A stretch of DNA of 64,000 bases. Origin: Porphyridium purpureum. Taxonomy: Eukaryota > Rhodophyta > Bangiophyceae > Porphyridiales > Porphyridiaceae. The translations under genes were made by a program, and so were the position numbers. Numbering within the stretch: position 1 is the first letter of the stretch; the number at the start of each line of letters is the position of its first letter. Location: NCBI GenBank assembly GCA_008690995.1, contig VRMN01000004.1, forward strand, positions 930,001 through 994,000, read 5' to 3'. Shown one piece after another: positions 29,511-37,934 of the stretch. The notes beneath the pieces were generated by a model. The model saw nothing but the letters and a program-made list of their open reading frames with translations. It was not told the DNA's origin and ran no database searches.

Positions 29511-30386
29511 TTAAGGAATGTTTCCGCCATGATTTTTCAAGCGCAGCCGGGCCTTGGCTTCCTCGTAGGCTGGATGAATGGGCGCCTGCACCGGCGGAAG
29601 CCGCTCGGCTTCGCCATCACTGTCGCTGAGATCATAGCTCATGTCCGCATCAAAGCCAGACAAGTCGCCACAACTTACAAATGGCACCAAGACGCGGTTG
29701 TCCCCTGTGAGCGAACTCAATGCCTTGTTGCGCAGCGGGTCTGAGTGGAGGTAAGCGTTTGCGATCATCCCAGATGGCATTCGAAAGCCGCGGCACACGA
29801 CAAAAGCTTCGATGGAGCTATTGCGACTGCTACGGGGCTTGGCGATGCACACGTCGTCGAAGAAGACCAGAAGTCGGCCGTATAACAGGTCGGTATCCTT
29901 TTGACGAAACACTTTGGCGACAAAGGAGCCGCCGTCGATCAGTAACTGGAGTGCCACATTCAGCGCCGCTAAAATAAGCTCCGCCTGCACATACTCGTCC
30001 AAATCGTGCACACCAGTCACGTCTGGCGCGCCGTCCGAAATGATAATCTCCGCCTTTTCATCGCCAAGGAGCTCAGCAATGCGCTCCAACGTGCGCTGCT
30101 GGGTGATATCAGCCTGAAGCATGGCGACGCCCGGAATCGGTGCCATTTCCTGCAGGTCCACTGCGACTACTCGCGCATGCGTCCGATCAAGCTCCACCAT
30201 CCTACGCGCGACAACCTGGCTCCAGCTGCCTGGAGCCGCACACAAGTCAATCACACGCGTTACATCTTTGAACAGGTCAAATTGCGCGTCAATCTGCAGC
30301 AGCTTGAACGCCGAACGTGCGCGGTACCCGAGCTCCTTGGCTTTTCGATAGTATATGTCCCGCTTATCCTTAGAGCGCAGCGTCAT
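29511..30386 (-). CDS. TRM7: TRM7/FTSJ1-type tRNA 2'-O-ribose methyltransferase
   Basis: This RrmJ-fold enzyme (291 aa) methylates the ribose in tRNA anticodon loops (positions 32 and 34 in yeast). It begins SKDKRDIYYRKAKELGYRAR, the family's N-terminal signature. The SAM site is VIDLCAAPGSWSQVV. The K-D-K-E tetrad is visible as Lys in RSAFKL, Asp in ISDGAPDVTG, Lys in FVAKVFRQKD and Glu in SIEAFVVCRGF. Length is that of cytosolic Trm7 rather than the longer nucleolar Spb1. The start codon follows the stop of the upstream small ORF after three bases, so translation may depend on reinitiation or leaky scanning if both are on one mRNA. Confidence 0.9.
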   Translation of the reverse strand: MTLRSKDKRDIYYRKAKELGYRARSAFKLLQIDAQFDLFKDVTRVIDLCAAPGSWSQVVARRMVELDRTHARVVAVDLQEMAPIPGVAMLQADITQQRTLERIAELLGDEKAEIIISDGAPDVTGVHDLDEYVQAELILAALNVALQLLIDGGSFVAKVFRQKDTDLLYGRLLVFFDDVCIAKPRSSRNSSIEAFVVCRGFRMPSGMIANAYLHSDPLRNKALSSLTGDNRVLVPFVSCGDLSGFDADMSYDLSDSDGEAERLPPVQAPIHPAYEEAKARLRLKNHGGNIP

Positions 30387-30389
30387 GGC

Positions 30390-30566
30390 TTACTCGGGCA
30401 TATCCCAATCTTCTTCGTCGCGCTGATCAATATCGTTGTACTTGCCTCGCCGCCAATTCTTGTACCCGCTCAACATATACACCGCGAACGCGCAAGCGCC
30501 GACCAAGAGTGCGCAGCCACTGAGCAAAGCAACGGCCACCAACCAACCAACCGGATTACCCCACAT
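30390..30566 (-). CDS. 58-residue single-pass membrane protein, upstream of TRM7
   Basis: The short frame encodes one hydrophobic segment (VGWLVAVALLSGCALLVGAC) and an acidic C-terminal tail (YNDIDQRDEEDWDMPE) after a basic patch (KNWRRGK). It resembles a small integral membrane protein in layout, but no family was recognised. Its stop codon is TAA at 30390-30392, three bases before the TRM7 ATG. The frame is open upstream to 30803, but the ATG at 30566 places the membrane helix at the N-terminus and avoids overlap with the divergent oxygenase gene. Confidence 0.55.
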   Translation of the reverse strand: MWGNPVGWLVAVALLSGCALLVGACAFAVYMLSGYKNWRRGKYNDIDQRDEEDWDMPE

Positions 30567-30789
30567 TGACAACCCGAGCGCTTTCCCGCGTCTACCAGCC
30601 CCTTGCCTCACGCCGCCAGGACGTTTACGAAGGCCGCATGTGCGACGGCCCTTGTGCCAGGCGCTGGTGCCGGGGAAGTTGTGGTGATTGCCACTCGTGA
30701 CGAATATGTATGCGGCTGGGAGAAACATGAAGACCCGTCTTTCGTACCACCGCAGCGGCGGCGGTTGTAGTGGCGGTGGCGGCACAGCA

Positions 30790-32202
30790 ATGAATGGCTG
30801 CACCTCGTTCGTGTTTGCGTCGTGGCGATCAAACTGTCGACGGCCCGGGGCGCGCTGCTCTGCGATTCAGTGCTGTGCGCAGCGCACGATGCGCACGACG
30901 GCCGACGCAGCGGGCGTTTTCAAGCGGTGCGAAGGGGTCAAGAACGCAGAGACGTTTCTGAAGGAGTACTGGCAGCGAAGACCCTTGTTGATCCGAGGCG
31001 CGTTCTCACATTTCAAAAGTCCGTTGTCAGCAAATGAGCTGGCGGGCCTGGCACTGGAGCAAGATGTCGAGTCACGTATCGTGGTAGAGAAGAACCGCCG
31101 GGAGGAACGCGCTACGGCCGACGACTGGGAGCTGAAGTGGGGACCCTTTGAGGAGAAGGTTTTCAGCGAATTGCCGGAACATGGCTACACACTGCTTGTG
31201 AACGAGGTTAATCGGCACGTTCCTGCGGTGCAGGATCTGCTGGAGCACTTCAGGTTTGTGCCCAATTATCGCATTGACGATGTGATGGTGAGTTACGCGG
31301 CGCAATACGGTGGTATTGGGCCGCACATTGACAACTACGACGTGTTCTTGCTGCAGGCCTCAGGTACCCGTAGGTGGCGCGTCGGAGAGTCACGGATTGA
31401 AGTGGAGGACGAGCAGGTCGTCCCAGACTGCTGTGTGCGAGTTCTTCAAAATGCGTTTGTACCAGACTACGACTGGACGCTCTATCCGGGTGACATGCTG
31501 TATATCCCGCCTCGCATCCCGCACTGGGGCACAGCCATGCATGATGACCAGTGCATGACCTTTTCCATTGGCTTTCGCGCACCGAAAATCAAAGACCTTG
31601 TACTGGGCTTTGCAGAGTCCGTTGCTGAGAACAAGGTTCGCGATGACGTGTTTCTGGAGGATTCGATTGAAGACCTGGTAGCAAGTGCCAAAGCGAATAA
31701 TCCGGGTTTGATTTCCAATGCGGCCATTGCTGCTGCACGCGACGCCGCCTTGAAAGTGCTCAATGATCCTCACGTATTTCGCGAATGGTTTTGCTCGGCA
31801 GTTACGGACTCGAAGCGCTTCAGGTCAGGCGACGAATTTGCACCATACATATCTTCAGAGAGCGAAGCTGAGTCATTACTTAGTGAGCTCCTGAGCAGTC
31901 ATTCCCAGCACCTGCATGTTGAGCTCACCGAGGCGTGTACGTTCGCGTATTGCGAGGAGACAACGCCAGAGGGTAATCCCATTCTGGCTCTTTTTGTGAA
32001 TGGAGACCCGCCCGAACGTGTGGACGCCACCTCCTTGCGATTTGTCCAGTTGCTGTGCAGTCGGACTTGTCGGCCTATTCATCCCACGACCGTCCGCAAA
32101 CTTTTTCGTGATGATCGCAATCCGCAGCGCATGCGCGAGCTTGTGGTTCATCTCATGACGCGTGGGTATCTCTCGATTGTAGATTCGAGGAAAGACGATT
32201 AA
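30790..32202 (+). CDS. RoxA/YcfD-like ribosomal-protein oxygenase (JmjC cupin)
   Basis: This Fe(II)/2-oxoglutarate oxygenase (470 aa) matches the RoxA/YcfD family, which hydroxylates Arg of bacterial uL16. The iron triad is in GPHIDNYDVFLLQ (His, Asp) and PPRIPHWG (His). The family signature GTRRWRVG, the N-terminal YWQRRPLLIRGAF and a C-terminal winged-helix region (TTVRKLFRD) are present. From the ATG at 30790 the first 35 residues are Arg/Cys/Ser-rich with few acids, compatible with an organelle presequence; a later ATG at 30889 would remove it. A bacterial-type substrate suggests plastid or mitochondrial ribosomes (inference). Confidence 0.8.
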   Translation: MNGCTSFVFASWRSNCRRPGARCSAIQCCAQRTMRTTADAAGVFKRCEGVKNAETFLKEYWQRRPLLIRGAFSHFKSPLSANELAGLALEQDVESRIVVEKNRREERATADDWELKWGPFEEKVFSELPEHGYTLLVNEVNRHVPAVQDLLEHFRFVPNYRIDDVMVSYAAQYGGIGPHIDNYDVFLLQASGTRRWRVGESRIEVEDEQVVPDCCVRVLQNAFVPDYDWTLYPGDMLYIPPRIPHWGTAMHDDQCMTFSIGFRAPKIKDLVLGFAESVAENKVRDDVFLEDSIEDLVASAKANNPGLISNAAIAAARDAALKVLNDPHVFREWFCSAVTDSKRFRSGDEFAPYISSESEAESLLSELLSSHSQHLHVELTEACTFAYCEETTPEGNPILALFVNGDPPERVDATSLRFVQLLCSRTCRPIHPTTVRKLFRDDRNPQRMRELVVHLMTRGYLSIVDSRKDD

Positions 32203-32808
32203 CGTGTGCTCATCTCGATGAACGAAGACATGGCGACGTGCGAATGTTCGGTTCCGCGCCTCCCGTGTAAGTCAATCAGGGAGGGTTGATCTGTATCAGC
32301 TGCTACACCTGGGCGTCCAAGGTGAGATCGATTTTACCATGCTGCTGTATGGGGAGCTGGGTGGCGGGAAGTCGCCGCAGTTTTGGATTACATGACCGCT
32401 ATTCTGAGCGTCGTCTGCTCCGCCCGCAGACGAGTTCAGGCGATGCGGATATGGTGTAGCAGCATATGAGGCCGTGTCTTGCGTGATCATCTGTCACTGG
32501 TTAGCTAGAAATCAAACACGGAGAAGCAGACGCGCGGCGTAGTAGATTCGTCCTTTGCGTGGAGTTTGACGCCTGTTAGGAGTTTTTGGCTAAACAGGCT
32601 TTATTGAACGCAGCCTGATCCCTCATTTTCGGCATTTGTCGGGCGGCTCGGGGCGCACATTGGCGCAAGCAATCTCAAGTATCCAGGAAAGTCGAGGCAA
32701 AATTTCAACGATCAAACAGGGATGCATACACACAGGCGATACGCAGATTCATATGAGAAAAAGCCACGTGCCAAGCTGTATCATCATGATCAGTATGTCC
32801 GCAGGTGG
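32203..32808. other. Convergent intergenic region, no recognised gene
   Basis: The 600 bases between the convergent stops of the oxygenase and the M13 peptidase have no open frame with protein character, no repeats and no recognised RNA gene. Confidence 0.4.
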
Positions 32809-34689
32809 CTACCAAATATTCATTCGCTTCTCGGGGGCTAGATACATGCCATTGCCCTCCTTCACGCCATAGACACGCACGAATTCGTCAATGTGAGCCA
32901 GAGCCGCGTTGATGCGGAACCTCGTTGGCGAATGAGGGTCAATGGTGAGGAACTTGAGCGCGAGCTCTTCACGGATAAGCATACGCCAGATCAGCGCGTA
33001 GGACTCGAAAAAGCGCTTGTATACGTCATCTGGCACCCCGTCCGGATACTTCTTACGCAGCGCGCGTAAAGCGAGCTTGATCCCGCCAATGTCTGCCACA
33101 TTTTCGCCCAGGGTGAGCTCACCATTTACGTTCTTGCCAAAATAGGACTGTGCAGCGTAGTGTTCGACTACCACTTTGGCGCGTGCGTCGTATTCTTTGC
33201 TGTCCTCTGGTCCCCACCAATCCTTCAGCTCGCCAAAGGCGTTGAACTTGCGCCCCTTGTCGTCAAATCCGTGCGTTTGCTCGTGTCCGATCACCACGCC
33301 AATCGCACCAATATTCATTTCGTACTTGTCAAAGCCGAAAAATGGCTCCTGGAGAATGCCTGCGGGAAAAACAATCTCGTTCAAAAGCGGTGAGTAGTAT
33401 GCGTTCACAATCTGCGGATGCATGCTCCACAGCTCCCTCTCTGGCGGGGTGTAGAACTTGTCCACTTGTTCCGCCTGCCAATACCACTCCGAATAGCTCT
33501 TCCTGAGTTCGGCAAGCGATTTGCCCTCCACGCCATCCGGCCACAAACCTTCGATCGAGTGCCACTGCGTCGGGTAGCCAATCTTGACTCCAAATTTGCT
33601 GTGTTTCAACAATGCGTGCTCCTTTGTTTCGGGCGACATCCACGAAACTTCGACAAGGGTCTCGCGGAGCGCTTCAACGAGATCATCTACCATGTCCATA
33701 CACATTTTCTTCTTCTCCTCTGGGAAATGCTTTGCAACGTACAACTTGCCAAGCTCGTCACCGATGAATCCTTCCATCTTGCTGAGTGCGCGCTTCCATG
33801 GTTCGTCCATTTTCTGTTGCCCGTTGAGGAGCTTACCATGAAAGTCAAAGTGTGCCTGAATCAACTCTGCGCTCGAAAAGGGCGCGTACGTGTCCGCGAC
33901 GCGGAAAATCAGGTGACCTACAAGAGTGGAAACATCAGTGATCTTCAGCAACGCGGGGAGAAACTCCATGAGCTTGGGGTTTTGTACCACGATTTCTCGC
34001 TTCTTCTCATCCGGAATATCCAAGTGGACGAAGAAGGACGGCAAAAGCGCCTGCATGTACTCGAACTCGCGCTTGTTGTACGTAAGGTCCGGGTCGCGGC
34101 ACTCCACACGCGTCAAATGAATTTTCGCGACCGTGCTCTCAAACGCAAACACCTTTTCCGCGTCGACGTCAGGGGCACCGCTGAGCCGACACACCTGGGC
34201 AATATACTTTTTGTAAGGCTCGTGCAGATCTTTGCGATCGGTGTAGTAGCTCATATCCGGCAGGCCGAGCCCGGCTTGGCTAAAGTAGGGAACGCGGAGC
34301 TCCGGGTTTTTCGCGTCCTGCATGTTGAACATCCGAAACAAAGCCGTCACGCCCTGGGTCTGCAGCTCTCCCACTTTGCACACATAGCTCACATCATCAC
34401 ACACATCCTGCGTGATGCCATCAAACATCTGCTGGACCACCTCCGCGGGCTGGGACGCGCTCTGCTGCTGCAACGCAATGTTGTACACCGCCGCGACGAG
34501 CCCAGACTCTGGCGCCTCACAAATTACGCGACAGCGCTCCAGGTTCGCCTCGCGAAGAATCATAAACGAGCCCCACCGACTCTGGTCCTCCGGTATGATG
34601 GTGCTCTTGTAGAACTCGCCATTCACATACTCGTCGAAATCGTCCGCCGCCACATCTGCATTCGGGCGATCCACTGCCACAGGCGCCAT
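32809..34689 (-). CDS. M13 (neprilysin/PepO-type) zinc metallopeptidase
   Basis: The 626-residue enzyme carries the zinc site HEQTHGFDDKGRKF (HExxH) with the third ligand in LTLGENVADIGG and substrate-binding NAYYSPLLNEIVFPAGIL. There is no signal peptide or membrane anchor, unlike animal neprilysin, so it resembles cytosolic or bacterial PepO-like forms. The usual C-terminal CxxW of M13 enzymes reads RMNIW, losing the disulfide cysteine, which fits a reducing compartment. The first true ATG is at 34689. The permuted tRNA gene lies about 220 bp upstream on the opposite strand. Confidence 0.9.
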   Translation of the reverse strand: MAPVAVDRPNADVAADDFDEYVNGEFYKSTIIPEDQSRWGSFMILREANLERCRVICEAPESGLVAAVYNIALQQQSASQPAEVVQQMFDGITQDVCDDVSYVCKVGELQTQGVTALFRMFNMQDAKNPELRVPYFSQAGLGLPDMSYYTDRKDLHEPYKKYIAQVCRLSGAPDVDAEKVFAFESTVAKIHLTRVECRDPDLTYNKREFEYMQALLPSFFVHLDIPDEKKREIVVQNPKLMEFLPALLKITDVSTLVGHLIFRVADTYAPFSSAELIQAHFDFHGKLLNGQQKMDEPWKRALSKMEGFIGDELGKLYVAKHFPEEKKKMCMDMVDDLVEALRETLVEVSWMSPETKEHALLKHSKFGVKIGYPTQWHSIEGLWPDGVEGKSLAELRKSYSEWYWQAEQVDKFYTPPERELWSMHPQIVNAYYSPLLNEIVFPAGILQEPFFGFDKYEMNIGAIGVVIGHEQTHGFDDKGRKFNAFGELKDWWGPEDSKEYDARAKVVVEHYAAQSYFGKNVNGELTLGENVADIGGIKLALRALRKKYPDGVPDDVYKRFFESYALIWRMLIREELALKFLTIDPHSPTRFRINAALAHIDEFVRVYGVKEGNGMYLAPEKRMNIW

Positions 34690-34897
34690 TGTTGATCCCA
34701 CGCAACCTCAACTCGCTCGCGCTCGCTTGTCAAACGTCCACGCCAATCAAGATATCCCCGCTTTCTCTTGTCCTTCGAAGCCGTCAATTGCAGCTCATAC
34801 TCTTTTTCCTCCTTCCAACCGAAACACCATGCGTTACCACAACGCTTCGTTGATGTTGTAAATTTATATATTTTAATTTCCCCCTCGTCAAGCATGC

Positions 34898-34993
34898 TTT
34901 TCTGTGGGATCGGCAGGTTAGCAGTTCGATTCTGTTCACGCCCTCGATGGGCGCGTAGCTCAATGGTAGAGCGGCCGACTGCAGTGTACGAAA
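34898..34993 (+). promoter_or_regulatory. Bulge-helix-bulge splice motif of the permuted tRNA
   Basis: Outside the anticodon stem, CTGT (34902-34905) can pair with GCAG (34981-34984) as a 4-bp central helix. GGGA (34906-34909) is then bulged on one strand and TGTAC (34985-34989) on the other. TTTT (34898-34901) can pair with GAAA (34990-34993). Cuts after 34908 and after 34984 give exactly the 37/38 join, the normal eukaryotic tRNA intron position. The bulges are 4 and 5 bases rather than 3, so the motif is relaxed. Confidence 0.6.
34909..34984 (+). tRNA. Circularly permuted tRNA-Cys(GCA) gene
   Basis: The 3' half comes first (34909-34944): A38, anticodon 3' strand TCGGC, variable loop AGGTT, T arm AGCAG-TTCGATT-CTGTT, acceptor CACGCCC and discriminator T73. 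After four bases (CGAT) comes the 5' half (34949-34984): acceptor GGGCGCG, TA, D arm GCTC-AATGGTA-GAGC, G26, anticodon 5' strand GCCGA, then C-T-GCA-G37. Joined 5' half to 3' half at 37/38 they form a complete 72-base cloverleaf with loop CTGCAGA, anticodon GCA, and U73 as is usual for tRNA-Cys. One acceptor pair is non-Watson-Crick (C6-A67). Flanks can form a bulge-helix-bulge around the junction. Permuted tRNAs are known in cyanidiophytes, prasinophytes and a nucleomorph; splicing through a circular intermediate is the established route. Confidence 0.93.
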
Positions 34994-34998
34994 CTTTC

Positions 34999-35033
34999 TT
35001 TTTGTGATCCACCCCAGGTTGTTATTTTTTTTT
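34999..35033 (+). terminator. RNA polymerase III T-tract terminators
   Basis: A run of five T (34999-35003) follows the 5' half by 14 bases, and a run of nine T (35025-35033) follows as a backup. Their placement after the downstream half shows that both halves belong to one transcript. Confidence 0.7.
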
Positions 35034-35223
35034 CTCTCCCTGACCTCGCTGTTGTTCTGCTTCGCAAGAGCGTGCGTGATTATTTGCTCTGTCTTGCCTT
35101 TTGCCAAAGTGCTTCGGAGATCGTCATGGAACGCGGAACACTGCGTCTCTCACTTTCTTCCAATTATTCTGTCCTGCGATGCTAAAGATTTGTCTCGATA
35201 TTCAAATTGTCCCTCCAGTTATC

Positions 35224-36684
35224 CTAGAGTAGCAAACGCTCGACGCACAGCGCGTACAAGGCAGAGCCTGCTTGTCGTAGGCGCTCGTTCTCGACGCGCA
35301 GCCGTTCGGCCTCACGGAATATCTCCATGGTCGCCACGGAAGATGGATGCATGGGGTCGTACCCAGTGTCTGCTTCGGTACTTGCGACGGCATGCCCTGG
35401 TACCGCGGCTTGCGCCCGCACTTCTCGCTCGGAATGATACAGACTGGTATCGATCAGTGCGTTGACGAAATCTGAACCGTTGTGCGAGCGTGCGTGCCCT
35501 GGCAGCGCTGGCGCGCGGACCACAGGACAGTAAGGCTTGTTCTGGTCCGCCATGTTGTGATTCCATAATTGTCTTTGCAGGTAGGCGAAAGGAAATTCCG
35601 CAAAGGGAAGCGATGGTAACGCGGCCCCTGTTGCTGGTGGTGCGTCGCTTTTGCCGCTCACAGTACTGCTGATACCACCACCTTCGACTAGATTTCCGGC
35701 CTCGCTGTCCGTGCGCCGGAGCAGCATGATTCCTGTTAACGGTGCGTGATGCTTATCGTACACGGACAAGCATATCTGGCTGTTTGCGTCCCAGCGTCGC
35801 AAAGTACCGTCCTCGCTCGCGGAGATAAGCCATGAGTCACACCACGACACCTCGACCTGCACGACCGCAGCTGCATGCCCGAGCAGCAGCTCGACGCGCG
35901 ATTGCGATCGCGCCGATGACGTGGGTACTAGGTAGAGGCACGCAATGTGCCCATTCTTCATGCCAACGTACGCGCGGGAGCTCATGTGGTTTACCTTGAC
36001 ACTGCACGCCGCACTCGGAAGCACAAAGTCGCGGATTCGAGCACCGGACGCCACGTGCCAAAGGAGAGCGCGCGCATCGTCCCCTACAGTCACAAGCACA
36101 CCGTTCGCAGAGGTACCGCAGCCCACGTCCACGTCGCGAATGGGAAGCGAGTGCCCGTCGTACGTCACTCGCGGCTTGATTGCGGCGCGTACCGAAACGG
36201 ACAAGTGTGCCCCGAAAATATCGCTCACGGCCCACGCGTACGCTACACTGTCTTCGCCGCCCGTGATCAGCAGGGCGCTGTCATCTGTCAAACGCATGCA
36301 CGTCACAGTCAGCACGTGCGCGTCCCAAACCCGACACAGCACGCCCGTCGATGTCTCCCACGCATAAACTTTTCCGTTGGCGCAGCCAGCGAACATCAAC
36401 TTGGCGTCCCGCGACGCGGCCAAGCACGTCACGGCCTCTGGGAAGGACCAGCGCACCATGCGCGGCTTGGCCGTTGCTGCGGGCGAGCCACTCGAGATCA
36501 GCACAAACGTGTGCGGTGCGGTGTACGCGAGGACCAACGCGCCCCCGAAAAGCGGGACAATCGCGCCACGCCGCGTTACACCGAGCGCCATCTGGCGCCG
36601 CGGCGCCGCATCATCCGGCTGCCACACGTGCACCGCGTTAGCTCCTACTGCGTGGCTCCATACTACATACTCGGCGGCGGCCAT
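35224..36684 (-). CDS. IPI3: IPI3/WDR18-like WD40 protein
   Basis: The 486-residue protein has about six WD40 repeats (VTCLAASRDAKLMFAGCANG, VTCMRLTDDSALLITGGEDS, VQVEVSWCDSWLISASEDGT) and a C-terminal helix of Ipi3 type (EAERLRVENERLRQAGSALY). The N-terminus MAAAEYVVWSHAVGANAVHVW fits WDR18. Ipi3 joins Rix1/PELP1 and Ipi1/TEX10 in the complex that matures pre-60S subunits. Its partner IPI1 is encoded at 14114-16753. The nearest upstream gene on the same strand, F-box/SUKH, stops 44 bp before this ATG. Confidence 0.8.
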   Translation of the reverse strand: MAAAEYVVWSHAVGANAVHVWQPDDAAPRRQMALGVTRRGAIVPLFGGALVLAYTAPHTFVLISSGSPAATAKPRMVRWSFPEAVTCLAASRDAKLMFAGCANGKVYAWETSTGVLCRVWDAHVLTVTCMRLTDDSALLITGGEDSVAYAWAVSDIFGAHLSVSVRAAIKPRVTYDGHSLPIRDVDVGCGTSANGVLVTVGDDARALLWHVASGARIRDFVLPSAACSVKVNHMSSRAYVGMKNGHIACLYLVPTSSARSQSRVELLLGHAAAVVQVEVSWCDSWLISASEDGTLRRWDANSQICLSVYDKHHAPLTGIMLLRRTDSEAGNLVEGGGISSTVSGKSDAPPATGAALPSLPFAEFPFAYLQRQLWNHNMADQNKPYCPVVRAPALPGHARSHNGSDFVNALIDTSLYHSEREVRAQAAVPGHAVASTEADTGYDPMHPSSVATMEIFREAERLRVENERLRQAGSALYALCVERLLL

Positions 36685-36728
36685 GTCTCTCGTTTATCCA
36701 CCCGATTGACTCTTTTTGTGTACAAGCG

Positions 36729-37607
36729 TCACACGAGCCGAGACTGCAAGTAGGCAGTGAACGACGCGGCCTTGAAGAAAACGTTCCAGCCGTCTGCCAG
36801 ATAGACGGCGCCGCTCTTAAGGCCATCTGCGTCGAGCCCGAGTGCGTCTACATCGCTTGCAAAGCACGGCCGACCGGGCCGGCCGTGCAGCGGTCGGCAC
36901 GCCATGTACAGCGCACGGTTCGGGCCGGACTCCTCAGAGATTTGCAGGAGCACCAGCTCGGGAGATTGTGTGCGCAGAATCTTGCGCGGTACGTCGGACA
37001 GCTGCCGCCTGCGTATATTGAGCAGGAAGAACTCGTCGACGACAAACTTATCGAGGAAGCGCAAGCGACATTGGTGGAATTCGACGAGCTCGACGGGCAT
37101 CTGCACGCCAAGAGCCTCTTGAGTGGCCGTGATTTGGTCCAAGTCGGGTGGCGGTGGCCATGCGCTAAAGACATGCGAGCTATTATGGAGCTGGAAGTCG
37201 CACGCCGCTCGTGACTCGATGGCAGCGAACAAATTCCTGAGGCGCTTGCGTGTCGACATGTGCGAAGAGTGCGCGCGGAACCACGCGGCAGCGGAGGCAT
37301 CTTTCTCATCCAGGAAACCTAATGGTCGTGGCCAGCGGTCGCAGTCGGGCTCGTCACTCGATTCCGCGTGCAGCCGCGCCCACGACTCAACACTCCAACG
37401 CATTTGCATGCACTTATCATACCACACACTGCACATTCCCACACTGACCAGCTGGTACATGCGCGTGCTCACGCGGCTCACACGCGTCAGGTCCTTGACA
37501 AACTCCACATTCGACTTGCCGCGCATCAACGCCAGGACGCGCAGAAGCAGCTCATACGGCAGTTCTTCCAGCAGCCCTAGCGCTGGCGCAAGGCGTTCGC
37601 CTGGCAT
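36729..37607 (-). CDS. F-box protein with SUKH (SMI1/KNR4-like) domain
   Basis: The 292-residue protein starts MPGERLAPALGLLEELPYEL, giving an F-box at about residues 12-55 (LPYELLLRVLALMR). A helical stretch with conserved Trp follows (WYDKCMQMRW). The C-terminal half resembles the SMI1/KNR4 (SUKH) fold: DLDQITATQEALGVQMPVEL, EFHQCRLRF and then FFLLNIRRRQLSDVPR. FBXO3 has this order plus an ApaG domain, which is absent here. It is a probable SCF receptor. The ATG at 37607 is used because the frame upstream translates a GA repeat in the leader. Confidence 0.65.
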   Translation of the reverse strand: MPGERLAPALGLLEELPYELLLRVLALMRGKSNVEFVKDLTRVSRVSTRMYQLVSVGMCSVWYDKCMQMRWSVESWARLHAESSDEPDCDRWPRPLGFLDEKDASAAAWFRAHSSHMSTRKRLRNLFAAIESRAACDFQLHNSSHVFSAWPPPPDLDQITATQEALGVQMPVELVEFHQCRLRFLDKFVVDEFFLLNIRRRQLSDVPRKILRTQSPELVLLQISEESGPNRALYMACRPLHGRPGRPCFASDVDALGLDADGLKSGAVYLADGWNVFFKAASFTAYLQSRLV

Positions 37608-37649
37608 TCTCGCTCGACTCTCGCACGCACTCGCACGTTCGCTCTTTTC

Positions 37650-37698
37650 TCTCTCTCTCTCTCGCTCTCGCTCTCGCTCTCGCTCTCGCTCTCTCTCA
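37650..37698 (+). repeat. CT/CTCGCT repeat (GA-rich on the coding strand)
   Basis: A CT run grades into a hexanucleotide CTCGCT repeat and back to CT, 43-91 bp upstream of the F-box/SUKH ATG. It lies within that gene's likely leader. Confidence 0.85.
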
Positions 37699-37934
37699 CT
37701 ATCACAACCGCATGGACAGCCGCCCACCTGTCTCTGCAAGCGGAATGATAGTCGAAAGAAACCTGCCGGTGCCTGCGCGACATTCACACATCACGTTCTG
37801 CGAGTTGCGCACAGCTCTGAACTTGCGCAGCACCTGCGCCCCATCTGCGTTTTCTCGCGTTTGCGGTTTCGGCCTTCCCGGAAACAACTTGGACGAAACC
37901 GCTGACCGCTCGAGCTGTACACTACACTATTTTC

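Noticed and set aside
33418-34695. 425-codon plus-strand open frame
   Set aside because: It is antisense to the M13 peptidase, whose catalytic motifs are clear; its sequence has no protein family and reflects GC-rich codon bias of the other strand.
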